64,000 bases of DNA from Littorina saxatilis (taxonomy: Eukaryota; Mollusca; Gastropoda; Littorinimorpha; Littorinidae): assembly GCF_037325665.1 (NCBI RefSeq), contig NC_090249.1, positions 58,064,703 through 58,128,702 on the forward strand, in the 5' to 3' direction. The stretch's first letter is position 1. Each line of letters begins with the position of its first letter. The notes beneath the pieces are model-generated. The model was not told the DNA's origin. It searched no databases and saw only the letters and a list, made by a program, of their open reading frames with translations. Of this stretch, positions 52,201 to 63,485 are shown piece after piece. Position numbers and translations under genes: made by a program.

Positions 52201-54807
52201 CCCCCTAACCCGCGGGGGGTACCTCTTTCAATTTAAAACGTGTAAATAATCGTAGAAAAGTAACTTCTACTAATTTTCTGAAATTATAAATGCTCAAACA
52301 TGGCAGGTAGCCAGTAGAAATGGAAACAGGTATATGTAGCATTGTGTATAGCGGGTGTTTCAGAGATCAGGCATATGTAGCATTGTGTATAGCGGCTGTT
52401 TCACAGATCAGGTATATGTAGCATTGTGTATAGCGGCTGTTTCACAGATCAGGTATATGTAGCATTGTGTATAGCGGCTGTTTCACAGATCAGGTATATG
52501 TAGCATTGTGTATAGCGGGTGTTTCACAGATCTGTCCATAACATGCAGTGACAGTTTGCAAAAATTGTAAGTGATGCAGACAAATGGTCCCTATTTCTTG
52601 TTCTGAATGTTTGCACATTCAAATCCAAATGTATTTTGTCGGTGTACAGAATACTACTGGCGTCTGTTCTGCACACAGTTGGGAAGGTGGCGAGAGAGAA
52701 AAGTGAAACCATTATTTGCAAGGTAAGGAAATGCAGGTACTGGATATCACAGTTTGATAGAAGTATATTGGAAAATGTTATAGGAAACGGTTGATAGTTA
52801 AGTGCTTGTTTTTGAAGAGATTATAGCGTGTCCAAATAAAACTTTTAATTTTTTAATTTTTTATAGGGGTTGCTTTTTGCTGACAGTTTGAGAAGTATTG
52901 ATTTTTGAGATTGCAAATAAAAGGTAATTTATTTGGTTCAATATTTTCTAATCTCGATTTTTTTTTAAATCTTTGTTTTTATCAGTAAACAATTGCTTTT
53001 TCTTTTGCAGATTGATGCGGAGTTACAAGAACTTGATGCTTCACAGAAAGTAATTGACCAGGCTAAAGAGGTAGGGAGGAGATCCTCATGATTCTGCATT
53101 CTTTTATTTTAGGGACCATTTAGTAAAATAGGCTTTGTCAAGTTAGTGTTTGTCATGAAGGATAACAAGCCTGGTGGGTTAAACAGACATGTACATGTAT
53201 TGCTGTTTTTATTGCTGCTTATGAATACCAAGTTCCAATTTATCATATAAAGAATGCGCGCAAAAAAAAGAAGAGAAACAACAACGAAGAGAAAAAAGCC
53301 AGACAGAGTGAGACGGACAGAGTGAGACGGACAGAGTGAGACGGACAGAGAGAGACTGACAGAGTGAGACGGACAGAGAGAGACGGACAGAGTGAGATGG
53401 ACAGAGAGAGACGGACAGAGAGAGACGGACAGAGTGAGACGGACAGAGTGAGACGGACAGAGAGAGACGGACAGAGAGAGACGGACAGAGAGAGACGGAC
53501 AGAGTGAGATGGACAGAGAGAGACGGACAGAGAGAGACCAGAGAGACGGACAGAGAGAGAGAACAATATTATATCTGCATGGGTGCAACCTGGAAAATTC
53601 CAAAAACCGGCAAAAGTTAGGGTCCAGCTTTTTTAGTATTAAAATTGCCAAAAAAAAACTCCTGGAACAAAAACATCGGCAGCCGATGAAACCAAAAACC
53701 GGCTGCCGGCATGTAGCCGGCAGAGTTGCACCCATGTATCTGTTTGTTGTAATTTCAGGCAACAAGATCAGACATCGAGTACACTGCACCTGCTGATGAT
53801 GAAGAAGACAGTGCTTCTGCAAATGTGAGTATTCCAGGAGAAAAAGTGTTGCAATAGAAGATGTTGAGAAACGCTGTCAGGTTTGTATGGTTTGTGAAAG
53901 AGTAATCACTAGCTTCCAGGGAGTCCAACTTTCCCACATAGGCCAGTCAATAGAAGGGGATGTTTCCTCCGAAAGCGGCGTATGGCTGCCTAAATGGCGG
54001 GGTAAAAACGGTCATACACGTAAATTTCCACTCGTGCAAAAAACACGAGTGTACGTGGGAGTTTCAGCCCACGAATGAAGAAGAAGAAGAAGGGGATGTG
54101 GGAAACACATGGACTATGAGCTCATGTAGAAAGCTTGCCTCACTGAAAGCAAGAGTATTCACTCTTTCACAACCCATACAGCCCTGACAGAGTTATGTTC
54201 GGAGTTCAAACTGACATACAGATGAAGCATGGAGCTATTGCCGTTACTAAAATACATTTGCAACTCGACACGAGTCATACATTTCCTATGAGTTTGAAGA
54301 AGTTAAGAAGGTGCATACTTCTTTCTTTACTGTGAGTGATGGAAACAAATATGTTAACAAAACGAACATGTTATCATTTGCTCATCGCTGTTACACCCAT
54401 GCATACTTCACAAATGACATTTTGACAGACTCCAGATTTATCAATGAATTTAATTTCAAGCACAAATTAACCAACTAAACATTTAAATTGGAATGGTATA
54501 GTGTAATCACATTCACACAAAATCACGGCTTATGAATGACAGAGTAATACAATTTTGTAGATTTAGATTTCAAGAATATGCGTATACCTTGGTCCTGATG
54601 ATGACATGTCTTAAGAACATTTTGTGACCAGAATGTGTATACCTAGCTTTACTGTACATAATGTTGATATAATAGTGCATTGTAACCATATTGGTATAAT
54701 TCTGAGCAATTCTGAATGATTTCTGTGTGCAGAAAACTCAAGTGTTCAACTCGGATGCTTTCAGAAAAAGGTGGTTTTCATGGACAGATAAATTGGACAA
54801 GACTTGA
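46247..54807 (+). CDS. C8orf76: C8orf76-like TPR-related protein, 9 coding exons
   Basis: Coding exons: 46247-46348, 47118-47241, 47800-47912, 50230-50320, 51281-51434, 52650-52722, 53011-53070, 53759-53824 and 54733-54807 (TGA). All are GT-AG and in phase, giving 285 aa. Landmarks shared with vertebrate C8orf76: an acidic start (MDLGLGFDDSDFERKEK) with SYNAKVCNP + WFETE; a first helical pair LKYSADYHFHQGNYETAAMK; RQDVQESLCRSYTKLGRHKD; a TPR-like LEELASRQSQYAPFWLELGR; and a C-terminal F...RWFSW motif. Human C8orf76 is longer (about 380 aa); the middle of the protein is shorter here. The family's biochemical role is not established; helical repeats suggest protein binding. The exon 3 acceptor lies 6 bp after a MITE, and a DIRS-type fossil fills intron 3. 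It is tail-to-tail with TRAPPC12. Confidence 0.9.
46492..46670. mobile_element. CAGTGGAACCCCC MITE (family M4), compact copy
   Basis: TACAGTGGAACCCCCCTTTT and AAAAGGGGGTTCCACTGTA are near-perfect inverted ends around 180 bp. It lies in C8orf76 intron 1. Confidence 0.9.
47572..47792. mobile_element. MITE 'TAGGCC...GTCTGTTTACGGTAAC' abutting C8orf76 exon 3
   Basis: TAGGCC-A/T run-GTCTGTTTACGGTAAC at the left is mirrored by GTTACCGTAAACAGAC-T run-GGCCTTA at the right. Its right T run and end lie directly before the TACAG acceptor of exon 3. Related in plan to the MITE at 3599-3890. Confidence 0.85.
48003..49610 (+). mobile_element. DIRS-type tyrosine-recombinase retroelement, broken short copy (fossil)
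   Basis: Inverted terminal repeats of about 180-200 bp (left about 48003-48200, right about 49385-49610). A region at about 49227-49320 is complementary to the outer edges of both ends, the internal complementary region expected of DIRS. Recognisable parts are a Lys/Ser/Asp-rich gag-like start near 48418 and the C-terminal end of a tyrosine recombinase near 49000-49196 (AYWTSQDVFLSYYLRD). No reverse transcriptase or RNase H is recognised. It is broken, with several breaks. The inverted ends still match closely, so it is probably not very old. It lies in C8orf76 intron 3. Confidence 0.8.
50340..50995. mobile_element. CAGTGGAACCCC MITE (family M4) with internally amplified core
   Basis: TACAGTGGAACCCCCCTTTT at the left and AAAAGGGGGATTCCACGGTA at the right. 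In between, a unit of about 75-bp (TTTTTAGACTCCCTCC, TTTTAAGACC, CTCAGACTTTCTGTTCATAA, CCTCTGTAAATTTACCTCCA) is repeated about eight times. It starts 20 bp after C8orf76 exon 4. Confidence 0.9.
51859..52218 (-). mobile_element. Structured retroposon family R (copy 4)
   Basis: The 15-bp direct repeat GTACCTCTTTCAATT is at 51844-51858 and 52219-52233. On minus it starts CCCCCCGCGGGTTAGGGGG and ends CACCAAATAAAGAAAGAA. It lies in C8orf76 intron 5, antisense to the gene. Confidence 0.9.
52325..52531. repeat. 41-bp tandem repeat, 5 copies
   Basis: The unit AGGTATATGTAGCATTGTGT + ATAGCGGCTGTTTCACAGATC is repeated, with GGGTG for GGCTG in the outer copies. It lies in C8orf76 intron 5, just upstream of exon 6. 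Confidence 0.95.
53297..53566. repeat. GACGGACAGAG(T/A)GA minisatellite
   Basis: A 14-bp unit (GACGGACAGAGTGA or GACGGACAGAGAGA) is tandemly repeated about 19 times. Minus-strand Ser/Leu/Cys/Val frames are artefacts. It lies in C8orf76 intron 7. Confidence 0.95.
53866..54205. mobile_element. Palindromic MITE (family M7), interrupted by an S1 SINE
   Basis: CTGTCAGGTTTGTATGGTTTGTGAAAGAGT at the left is mirrored by ACTCTTTCACAACCCATACAGCCCTGACAG at the right. Same plan as 26562-27180. It lies in C8orf76 intron 8. Confidence 0.75.
53964..54087 (+). mobile_element. S1 SINE, 5'-truncated, nested in the M7 MITE
   Basis: The 12-bp direct repeat AGAAGGGGATGT is at 53952-53963 and 54088-54099. It holds only the 3' 120 bp of the S1 body and a (GAA)n tail. 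Confidence 0.9.
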
Positions 54808-55145
54808 TGTATTGTTTCATTACTGTGTGTGTGTGTGTGCGTGCAAATGTAGGCTCTGAGTGTGTGTGTGTGTTTTATCGTTCTACAGGACTTGTAAAGA
54901 AAATGAGCAAAACACAACATTCACATTATGACTATGTAATAACCAAACATCACACAGGTAAACTATGTGAAGTGCTCAGACAATGCAAGTGAAACAATCA
55001 CACAGTGCACATATTACACAAACGTATGGATATCACAATTTCATATTCATACAAACATGTTAGTTATATTGCAACAGCCCCTTTATGAAAGAGAAATAGT
55101 AAAAGAAAGACAAATACAATCCAACAGCTAGAAAGCTAAAGCCTA

Positions 55146-55151
55146 AATAAA
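55146..55151 (+). terminator. Candidate polyadenylation signal of C8orf76
   Basis: An AATAAA lies about 340 bp after the C8orf76 stop codon, in the gap between the two convergent genes. Confidence 0.4.
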
Positions 55152-55206
55152 TGTTACAAGGTAAGAAAATGTGGTCCTGCAATCTTCAAATTTTTTCCCA
55201 GACATT

Positions 55207-55212
55207 TTTATT
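55207..55212 (-). terminator. Candidate polyadenylation signal of TRAPPC12
   Basis: TTTATT on plus is AATAAA on minus, about 610 bp after the TRAPPC12 stop codon and about 55 bp from the opposing C8orf76 signal. Confidence 0.35.
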
Positions 55213-55447
55213 AATTCCAGTTTCAGCACAGCTTTTTTGTTATCTACACAGGCATTCTCAAAAATACCCAAATTAAAAACTTTTCTGAAATCATAATTTC
55301 AGAAAATTAAACACTGTCTACCGCCATGTGGTTGAAAAAAACACCAAGAAAAAAGTCTGCAAATGAACAACTGTCGTTCAGCTATCAAAAGGACATGATG
55401 GAACACAAGACAACTGTTCGTAAACGTACCTCACTAAAACTACAAAA

Positions 55448-55819
55448 TACAGTCAAACTTCCCCTTGCGCGCTCTCAAAAGCGACCACCTGCCCACAGTG
55501 ACCATCCCAAGGATCCTAGATAGGTGTTTCTTTCCTAGAATTCACCTTTCCATAATGACCACCTGCCCACAATGACCATCCCAAGAATCCTAGATAAGTG
55601 TTTCTTTCCTAGAATTCACCTTTCCATAATGACCACCTGCCCACAATGACCATCCCAAGGATCCTAGATAGGTGTTTCTTTCCTAGAATTCACCTTTCCA
55701 TAATGACCACCTGCCCACAATGACCATCCCAAGAATCCTAGATAAGTGTTTCTTTCCTAGAATTCACCTTTCCATAGTGACCACCTGTCCATAGTGACCA
55801 CTAGACAGGTGGGACTGTA
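55448..55819. mobile_element. MITE with 'TACAGTC' ends and amplified core, in the TRAPPC12 3' region
   Basis: TACAGTCAAACTTCCCC at the left and AGGTGGGACTGTA at the right are imperfect inverted repeats. A unit (CATAATGACCACCTGCCCACA...GGTGTTTCTTTCCTAGAATTC) is repeated about four times between them. It ends three bases before the TRAPPC12 stop codon, so it forms the first part of that 3' UTR. Confidence 0.7.
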
Positions 55820-55822
55820 TGA

Positions 55823-58800
55823 TCAAGCCATTTTCAGACACGCAATAGGAAACCCGTCTCCCTTGTGTTTGCTGACAAGGTCAAGGACGGCTTGTTTCTT
55901 GTGCAAAGCGCGCGAGGACTCCAGCTCGTAGAGAGTGCAGAGGTTGAAGAGGATGCCTTCGTGCAGATTGCGCGCAGGGTCGCTGTGGACAATGGCCTCC
56001 AGCGTGTTGAGTGCGTCCTTCAGACGACCCAGGTACAGGGAGCACACCGCCATGTTGTTCACAGCCTGAAAGAGAGAGGAGGGAAAATAGTAATCACAGA
56101 CTGGAAGACAGACATGGGAACGGCTGCTGAAATCTTATTGTGCTATTCTCAAGGCTGTCCTTAATCCAGCCCAAAGTCAACTTCGCCAAGACTTTGTCAA
56201 GTCTTTTTATAGAACATTTAGTGCCAAAGCTTCTTGCAACCAACTTCGTGAAATAGACTTCACAAAGTCAACTTCGCCAAGACTTTGTCAAGTCTTTTTA
56301 TAGAACATTTAGTGCCAAAGCTTCTTGCAACCAACTTCGTGAAATAGACTTCACAAAGTCAACTTCGCCAAGACTTTGTCAAGTCTTTTTATAGAATATT
56401 TAGTGCCAAAGCTTCTTGCAACCAACTTTGTGAAATACACTTCACAAAGTCAACTTCGCCAAGACTTTGTGAAGTCTTTTTAGAGAAAATTTAGTGCCAA
56501 AGCTTCTTGCAACCAACTTCGTGAAATAGACTTCACAAAGTCAACTTCGCCAAAATAATTTGAGGCTTCACGCCGCCTCACTTCCATCCATCATTCTTGT
56601 ACACAAATCCATCTGTTTTCTTGCTGTTGGTCAATAAGACCACAAACACTCCATACAAACAAAAACAAGCTAAAAAAGAAAGGAAACCATCAAGAATAAA
56701 AAAAACATCCACGCCAAAATCACACACATATATGTAAAAGTACTAAAACATCCATACCTTCCTCCACCAACTCCCCTCCCCCTGAATGAAGAGTGAAAAC
56801 AACAACAAACAAGTCGCGTAAGGCGAAAATACAACATTTAGTCAAGCTGTCGAACTCACAGAATGAAACTGAACGCAATGCAATTTTTCAGCAAGACCGT
56901 ATACTCGTAGCATCGTCAGTCCACCGCTCGTGGCAAAGGCAGTGAAATTGACAAGAAGAGCGGGGTAGTAGTTGCGCTGAGAAGGATAGCACGCTTTTCT
57001 GTACCCCTCTTCGTTTTAACTTTCTGAGCGTGTTTTTAATCCAAACATATCATATCTATATGTTTTTGGAATCAGGAACCGACAAGGAATAAGATGAAAG
57101 TGTTTTTAAATTGATTTCAAAAATTTAATTTTGATCATAATTTTTTAATTTTTAATTTTCAGAGCTTGTTTTTAATTCAAATATAACATATTTATATGTT
57201 TTTGGAATCAGAAAATGATGAAGAATTAGATGAACGTAAATTTGGATCATTTTATAATTTTGTTTACAATTTTCAGATTTTTAATGACCAAAGTCATCAA
57301 TTAATTTTTAAGCCACCAAGCTGAAATGCAATACCGAAGTCCGGCCTTCGTCGAAGATTGCTTGGCTAAAATTTCAATCAATTTGATTGAAAAATGAGGG
57401 TGTGACAGTGCCGCCTCAACTTTTACAAAAAGCCGGATATGACGTCATCGTATTTATCGAAAAAAAAGAAAAAAAATGTCCGGGGATATCATTCCCAGGA
57501 ACTCTCATGTAAAATTTCATAAAGATCGGTCCAGTAGTTTGGTCTGAATCGCTCTACACACACACACACACACATATACACCACGACCCTCGTCTCGATT
57601 CCCCCTCTATGTTAAAACATTTAGTCAAAACTTGACTAAATGTAAAAATGGTGTGCCCCATTGTTCTTGGTAAATGTACGTAAAACACTATCACTCACAT
57701 TTGTATCATTGGGGTCCAGTTGTACAGCTGTCTTGAAGAAGTTGTAAGCCTCGGAGAAATTGTTGATGCACATTGCCGACAGGCCTCTGAAATACAGCAA
57801 ATAACATCAGTCAAGCAAGGAAGGGCTGCTGCTGCTGCTATCTTATTTTAAAATGGTGTGAAGCAAAATTACACATTTTGCCTTCCAAAAGTTGTGACAT
57901 TGTTTTGGGAATTAGATAAAAAAAATTTTTAAAAAAGTTTCAATTTTATAACGCACTATTGTGTTAAATACCAATTAGATAATGTGCAACAATCAATGTG
58001 TTTAATACAAAATTACATACTTATTGTCAAATTAATTCAGGTATGTATGGCCTAAATGAATAGGATCAGGCTGATACTAGAATTTGTGTAAAACTATACA
58101 TATTCCTTCAGGGCACATTTCTTCTCAAATGTATCCGCATACAAAAGAACAAGCAAAAAAGGACAACAGAATTCATGTGAAACCTTGAGAAATATCACAC
58201 TGCATAACAACATTCATGAAAATCAACGCAACAGTTCTTACTTGTTCATAGCATTGCGGCACGCTGACACGTTATCCCCTTTGGTCATCAGTTTCTCAAC
58301 CTCGGTGTGAATCTCGTTAGCTTTGGTCACATTGCCCATCTGAAAGACACAGAAAGCACACTATTACAAGCGGAAACACATTCATTTCACTCCTCCAGGC
58401 GCTGTCACAATGCTCAACATAAGACCCATCAGTGTCTACTGCTCTAGACCTGTACTCAGCAACATGTCTTCACACGCACTTTGATTCTGAAACATCAAGA
58501 AACAAGTCGCGTAAGGCGAAAATACAACATTTAGTCAAGCTGTCGAACTCACAGAATGAAACTCAACGCAATGCAATTTTTCAGCAAGACCGTATACTCG
58601 TAGCATCGTAAGTCCACCGCTCGTGGCAAAGGCAGTGAAATTGACAAGAAGAGCGGGGTCGTAGTTGCGCTAAGAAGGATAGCACGCTTTTTTGTACCTC
58701 TCTTCGTTTTAACTTTCTGAGCGTGTTTTTAATCCAAACATATCATATCTATATGTTTTTGAGTCACTTGAGAAAAAGTGACTCTATGTAATCGGTCAGT

Positions 58801-61800
58801 GTTAGTCTGTCCGGCCGGCCGTCCGGCCGGCCGTCCGGCCGGCCGTCCGTAGACACCACCTTAACGTTGGACTTTTCTCGGAAACTATCAAAGCGATCGG
58901 GCTCATATTTTGTTTAGTCGTGACCTCCAATGACCTCTACACTTTAACGATGGTTTTGTTGACCTTTGACCTTTTTCAAGGTCACAGGTCAGCGTCAAAG
59001 GAAAAATTAGACATTTTATATCTTTGACAAAGTTCATCGGATGTGATTGAAACTTTGTAGGATTATTCTTTACATCAAAGTATTTACATCTGTAGCCTTT
59101 TACGAACGTTATCAGAAAAACAAGGGAGATAACTAGCCTTTTCTGTTCGGCAACACACAACTTAACGTTGGGCTTTTCTCGGAAACTATAAAAGTGACCG
59201 GGCTCAAATTTTATGTGAACGTGACTCATTGTGTTGTGAATAGCAATTTCTTCCTGTCCATCTGATGCCTCATATAATATTCAGAACTGCGAAAGTGACT
59301 CGATCGAGCGTTTGCTCTTCTTGTTGGAATCAGGAACCGACAAGGAATAAGATGAAAGTGTTTTTAAATTGATTTCGAAAATTTAATTTTGATCATAATT
59401 TTTATATTTTTAATTTTTAGAGCTTGTTTTTATCCAAATATAACATATTTATATGTTTTTGGATTCATAAAATGATGAAGAATAAGATGAACGTAAATTT
59501 GGATCATTTTATAATGTTTTGTTTTTTTTACAATTTTCAGATTTTTAATGACCAAAATCACCAAGCTGAAATGCAATACTGAAGTCCAGCCTTCGTCGAA
59601 GATTGCTTGGCCAAAATTTCAATCAATTTGATTGAAAAATGAGAATGTGACAGTGCCGCCTCAACTTTTACAAAAAGCCGGATTTTATTGAAAGGTTTTT
59701 ATTGAAAAAAAGAAAAAAACGTCCGGGGATATCATTCCCAGGAACTCTCATGTAAAAATTCATAAAGATCGGTCCAGTAGTTTGGTCTGAATCGCTCTAC
59801 ACACACACACGCACAGACAGACAGACAGACACACACATACACCACGACCCTCGTCTCGATTCCCCCTCTATGTAAAAACATTTAGTCAAAACTTGACTAA
59901 ATGTAAAAACAACATTTTCCCCTTTACTAAAAAAAATCTCTGGCAAATAAAATAATCACACAAAAGCTTTCTTCCCTCCACTCACAATCTTGAGCAAACA
60001 ACCCCAGGAGGCTGGTACTGTTAACCTACATAACAAAGTGAACTCTGCAGTCCAGGTGTAGATCTTGGTTGACCCACATTCATTTTCTGTAGAAACTTTT
60101 TCGACAGAGTGGGTAACACCAGACCCACACTTTTCTATGGTTTTTCACCTCGTTTGTATGTGCTGGGCTGTGAATGAGTTAAACATTTTCTCTGTGCAAT
60201 CCTTACGAAAGGTGGAGGAAGAAAACAACTCACAGTAAACAGACAGTGTAGTCTAAAAACAAAACCAGCTGCTGGAAGCTAAAACATGATGTATAACACT
60301 ATCTAAAAGTGCAGCACTGAAGTTTATGGTGGAACCATACCTGTAGATGGATTCGACTGATTCCAGTGAGAAGCTCGGCCCTGCGTGTGACGTCTTTATC
60401 CAGAAGTGTGTTGTACAGTGCCAGCGCTGCCTGGTAGTCCTGTACACAATACACACTCGCACTCATTCACTAGATTTCACTAAAGCACTGGGAGGATAAC
60501 AAAAAGTCTTGAAACAAAGGTAAGGTTTATGCGGTCTCTTCATCACTAAACATATATAAAGAAATGAATAAATAAGTGAGCGAGAAGAACAGAAAAAATA
60601 ATGTTACAAACAAAACAGAACACACGGCAACACCCACAATGTGACATTGTCATGATACGCAACTGAATATGACACAGTACTTGATATAACAGAATATGAC
60701 ACAGTACTTGATATAACAGAATATGACACAGTACTTGATATAACAGAATATGACACAGTACTTGCCCATAACAGGAACTGATGGTAAGTAAGCAAAAATG
60801 CCTTTAGATTGTTCAATGAAAACACAAGCCTGACATAACTTGGGCAAAGTCTACTTCGCGAAAATTGCTGCACAATGCTTTGGCACTGAATTTTTGAAAA
60901 AACGACTTCGGAAAATACATTTTGGGCCCAATTTAAGGACAGCCTCTACCAACACAAAACAGACAGACTATCAATATCTGCACCAAATATCAAGAAAGCT
61001 TTGAAGTGACAGCAACTCACCCTGACTGAGAGAAGAACACTTGCTATGTTGTACATGACTTGTCCCTCTCGTTCCATCCACAGGTCTTTGGACACTGAAA
61101 GAAATAACATGCGCACAGGTTGAAAGGCACCTGTAAATGATTTATAGATTTACCACATGTGACAAAGAACCATCACACGACAATCTGGATTGAAAACCTG
61201 GTTGCAAAAATCTCTTTGTTGTCTGGCCAACATTACAAGGGTGTTAAGAATATGACAGACCCTAGTATACTAGCTGCATCAATAATTGAATTGTAATAGT
61301 GTTTTGAACCTGAATTTACCTGAAGAAATGCAACAGACAGAATGCTTCAGTTCCAAAAACTTAACCTGCAACTGATCATTTTTCTGAAGAGAATCAAGGA
61401 CTAAAGTATTACAGACATACAATTGAGTCTGGAAGCTTGGGAAGATCACTTACATCTTCTGCTGTCAGCCGACAAATGTGCCGCACTGCCGTCTTCACAC
61501 ACTTCACTGTCAAGGTTGTTGACAATCTGCACATACATAGTCAGACACAATGTAAGATCAAACGCACAACATCTGAAATGTACACTGATGACATTCAGAA
61601 CAAGAACAAGAACAAAAATTGATTTCTCCATATAACATAAAAAGCCATTGGTATTTGTCCTGGCGTGGATAACATGCATACACCCATACACTCATTACAG
61701 ATACGATACAATAGTAAAAACAAACAAGAAGGGCAAAGCCCATACGACTCACATGCTTTACACATTTTTCCTACCAAAATACATGTGACCTTGACCCAAG

Positions 61801-63485
61801 GTCAAGGTCATCCAAGGTCATGCAACACAAAGCTGTTAATTCAAGACATAGGAAGTACAATGGTGCTTATTGGCTCTTTCTACCATGAGATATGGTCACT
61901 TTTAGTGGTTCACTACCTTATTTTGGTCACATTTCATAAGGGTCAAAGTGACCTTGACCTTGATCATATGTGACCAAATGTGTCTCATGATGAAAGCATA
62001 ACATGTGCCCCACAAAATTTTTAAGTTTGAAACAGTTATCTTCCATAGTTCAGGGTCAAGGTCACTTCAAAATATGTATACAATCCAACTTTGAAGAGCT
62101 CCTGTGACCTTGACCTTGAAGCAAGGTAAACCAAACTGGTATCAAAAGATGGGGCTTACTTTGCCCTATATATCATATATAGGTGAGGTATTGAATCTCA
62201 AAAACTTCAGAGAAAATGTGAAAAATGTGAAAAATAGCTGTTTTTTAGGCAACATTTATGGCCCCTGCGACCTTGACCTTGAAGCAAGGTCAAGATGCTA
62301 TGTATGTTTTTTGGGGCCTTGTCATCATACACCATCTTGCCAAATTTGGTACTGATAGACTGAATAGTGTCCAAGAAATATCCAACGTTAAAGTTTTCCG
62401 GACGGACGGACGACTCGGGTGAGTACATAGACTCACTTTTGCTTCGCATGTGAGTCAAAAAACCAATAGGCTAACAAGTCGAAGTCAATTGCTTACATGA
62501 AATGAACATGTGATTGGAAAGCTGCTCTCTCTCTCGCTCTCTGTTACCCTCTCTTTCTTTCTTTCTCTCTCTCTCTCACTCCCTACTCTATCTCTCAGTA
62601 AAGGTAAAATAAAAGAAATTAATTCAATATTACATTAACATCTCACTTTTGACACCTGCTTCCCATGCAGTCTGGTTCCACCTTTTGTTTTCGTACTGTC
62701 TGTGACAGTTGGTGAATGTATGCACAATAATGCCAGCGATGGCTACTGAGTGACCTCACCTTTCTAACAACTGCCAGGATGTAATAAAGCCGATCCAGCG
62801 TTTCCTGACTGCGGCCATTGAGGTGTGGGAGGTCTGCATGTAGAAGTCTCATGGCAAAGCACACCATGGAACCTGCACACACATGTTTTTCAGTTTTCTT
62901 TGTTTTGTGTGGAGCTGAAGAGATGAAAGTCTCAATTTGTTTGCCTTCAACAAATGAAGAGAGCAAAAAAAGATAATTTCATTAAGACATTTATCTCTTT
63001 AGTTTCATCATCCATGGGTTTTCACGCAAAATAGACGCCTTCTGGAAACACACACATGTTTTTCAGTTTCCTTTGAATAGAAAGAGCCAAAACTGACACA
63101 GTGGTACCTGCACTGTGAGGCCCCTCTGTTATGAGGACACCTCCCATGAAAGGACACCCGCAGTACACCTTTGTCTATATCTTGTACCTGTCATGAAAGG
63201 CCACCTGCAATGTAGGGACACTTTTAGCTGGTCACAAGGTGTCCTTTCATGGCAGGTACCAGTGTAGACGAGTCTAAACCATGCATGCAATCTTATTATG
63301 TTTTACAAAATCAAACAAAATCAGGCAAAGGCAAAAGTTGTCTCACCTCTTCGACCAGGAAAGCGCTGTGGGTAGAACTCAAAGTACAGGTCAGGTGTGT
63401 CCAGATTTTGGAATGCCCTCATCTCAGACTCGGCCATCTCGTACAGACGCAGTTTTACCATGAGAGCAAAGCGGCAAAACCATAG
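55823..63485 (-). CDS. TRAPPC12: TRAPPC12, C-terminal 308 aa, last 8 exons (gene continues past right edge)
   Basis: Coding exons on minus: 63485-63347, 62872-62760, 61526-61454, 61094-61021, 60439-60341, 58339-58242, 57786-57699 and 56065-55823 (stop at 55823-55825). All borders are GT-AG and phases agree (308 codons plus stop). The product matches the TPR half of TRAPPC12: [129 protein letters not shown]; and the end [13 protein letters not shown]...CLKMA. Human TRAPPC12 is 735 aa, so about 60% lies outside the window. From the family: subunit of the TRAPPIII tethering complex acting in ER-Golgi traffic and autophagy, with a reported mitotic kinetochore role. Two HINE-like family A copies and one each of B and C lie in its introns. 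Confidence 0.95.
56176..56550. repeat. 91-bp tandem repeat, about 4 copies
   Basis: The unit GTCAACTTCGCCAAGACTTT...AGTGCCAAAGCTTCTTGCAA...GTGAAATAGACTTCACAAA is repeated in the last TRAPPC12 intron. Each unit contains inverted words (CTTCGCCAAGACTTTG/ACTTCACAAAGT), so single units can fold. Confidence 0.95.
56809..57644 (-). mobile_element. HINE-like element family A (copy 3, uninterrupted)
   Basis: Read on minus: TTTACATTTAGTCAAG palindrome, GT run, TGACGTCATATCCGGC, then CTTGACTAAATGT, CGCCTTACGCG and ACTTGTT. This intact copy serves as the empty-site reference for the insertions in copies 2 and 4. It lies in the last TRAPPC12 intron. Confidence 0.85.
58501..59904 (-). mobile_element. HINE-like element family A (copy 4), split by a family B element
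   Basis: The two halves, 58501-58760 and 59325-59904, join at TATATGTTTTT/GGAATCAGGAACC, the sequence seen uninterrupted in copy 3. Termini as in the other family A copies. It lies in a TRAPPC12 intron. Confidence 0.85.
58761..59324 (+). mobile_element. HINE-like element family B (full copy) inside family A copy 4
   Basis: Starts GAGTCACTTGAG...GTGACTC after a run of five T, has (CCGGCCGT)n, and carries TTGACCTTTGACCTTTTTCAAGGTCACAGGTCA-type motifs. GTGACTC is subterminal at the right, followed by the hairpin GAGCGTTTGCTC and the terminus TTCTTGTT. No target duplication is seen. Confidence 0.85.
60664..60765. repeat. 27-bp tandem repeat, about 4 copies
   Basis: GAATATGACACAGTACTTGA + TATAACA is repeated in a TRAPPC12 intron. 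It generates the Tyr/Cys/Val/Ile/Phe repeats visible in one minus-strand frame, which are not coding. Confidence 0.95.
61723..62456 (-). mobile_element. HINE-like element family C (copy 2), inverted relative to copy 1
   Basis: Read on minus it begins TGACTCACATGCGAAGC and ends GCATGTGAGTCGTATGGGCTTTGCCCTTCTTGTT-like sequence (plus-strand start AACAAGAAGGGCAAAGCC). It is near-identical to 11327-12032 apart from short expansions of GACCTT/GTGAAAAAT words. It lies in a TRAPPC12 intron. Confidence 0.85.
62524..62600. repeat. (CT)n-rich tract
   Basis: An interrupted CT-rich stretch in a TRAPPC12 intron. Confidence 0.8.
63097..63266. mobile_element. MITE with 'ACAGTGGTACCTGC' ends
   Basis: ACAGTGGTACCTGC at the left and GCAGGTACCAGTGT at the right are inverted. 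Internal GAAAGGACACC and GGTGTCCTTTC words are also complementary. It lies in a TRAPPC12 intron, about 80 bp from the nearest exon. Confidence 0.75.

Noticed and set aside
53109-53822. 237-residue minus-strand frame with Ser/Leu/Cys/Pro repeats
   Set aside because: Produced by the 14-bp minisatellite in C8orf76 intron 7.
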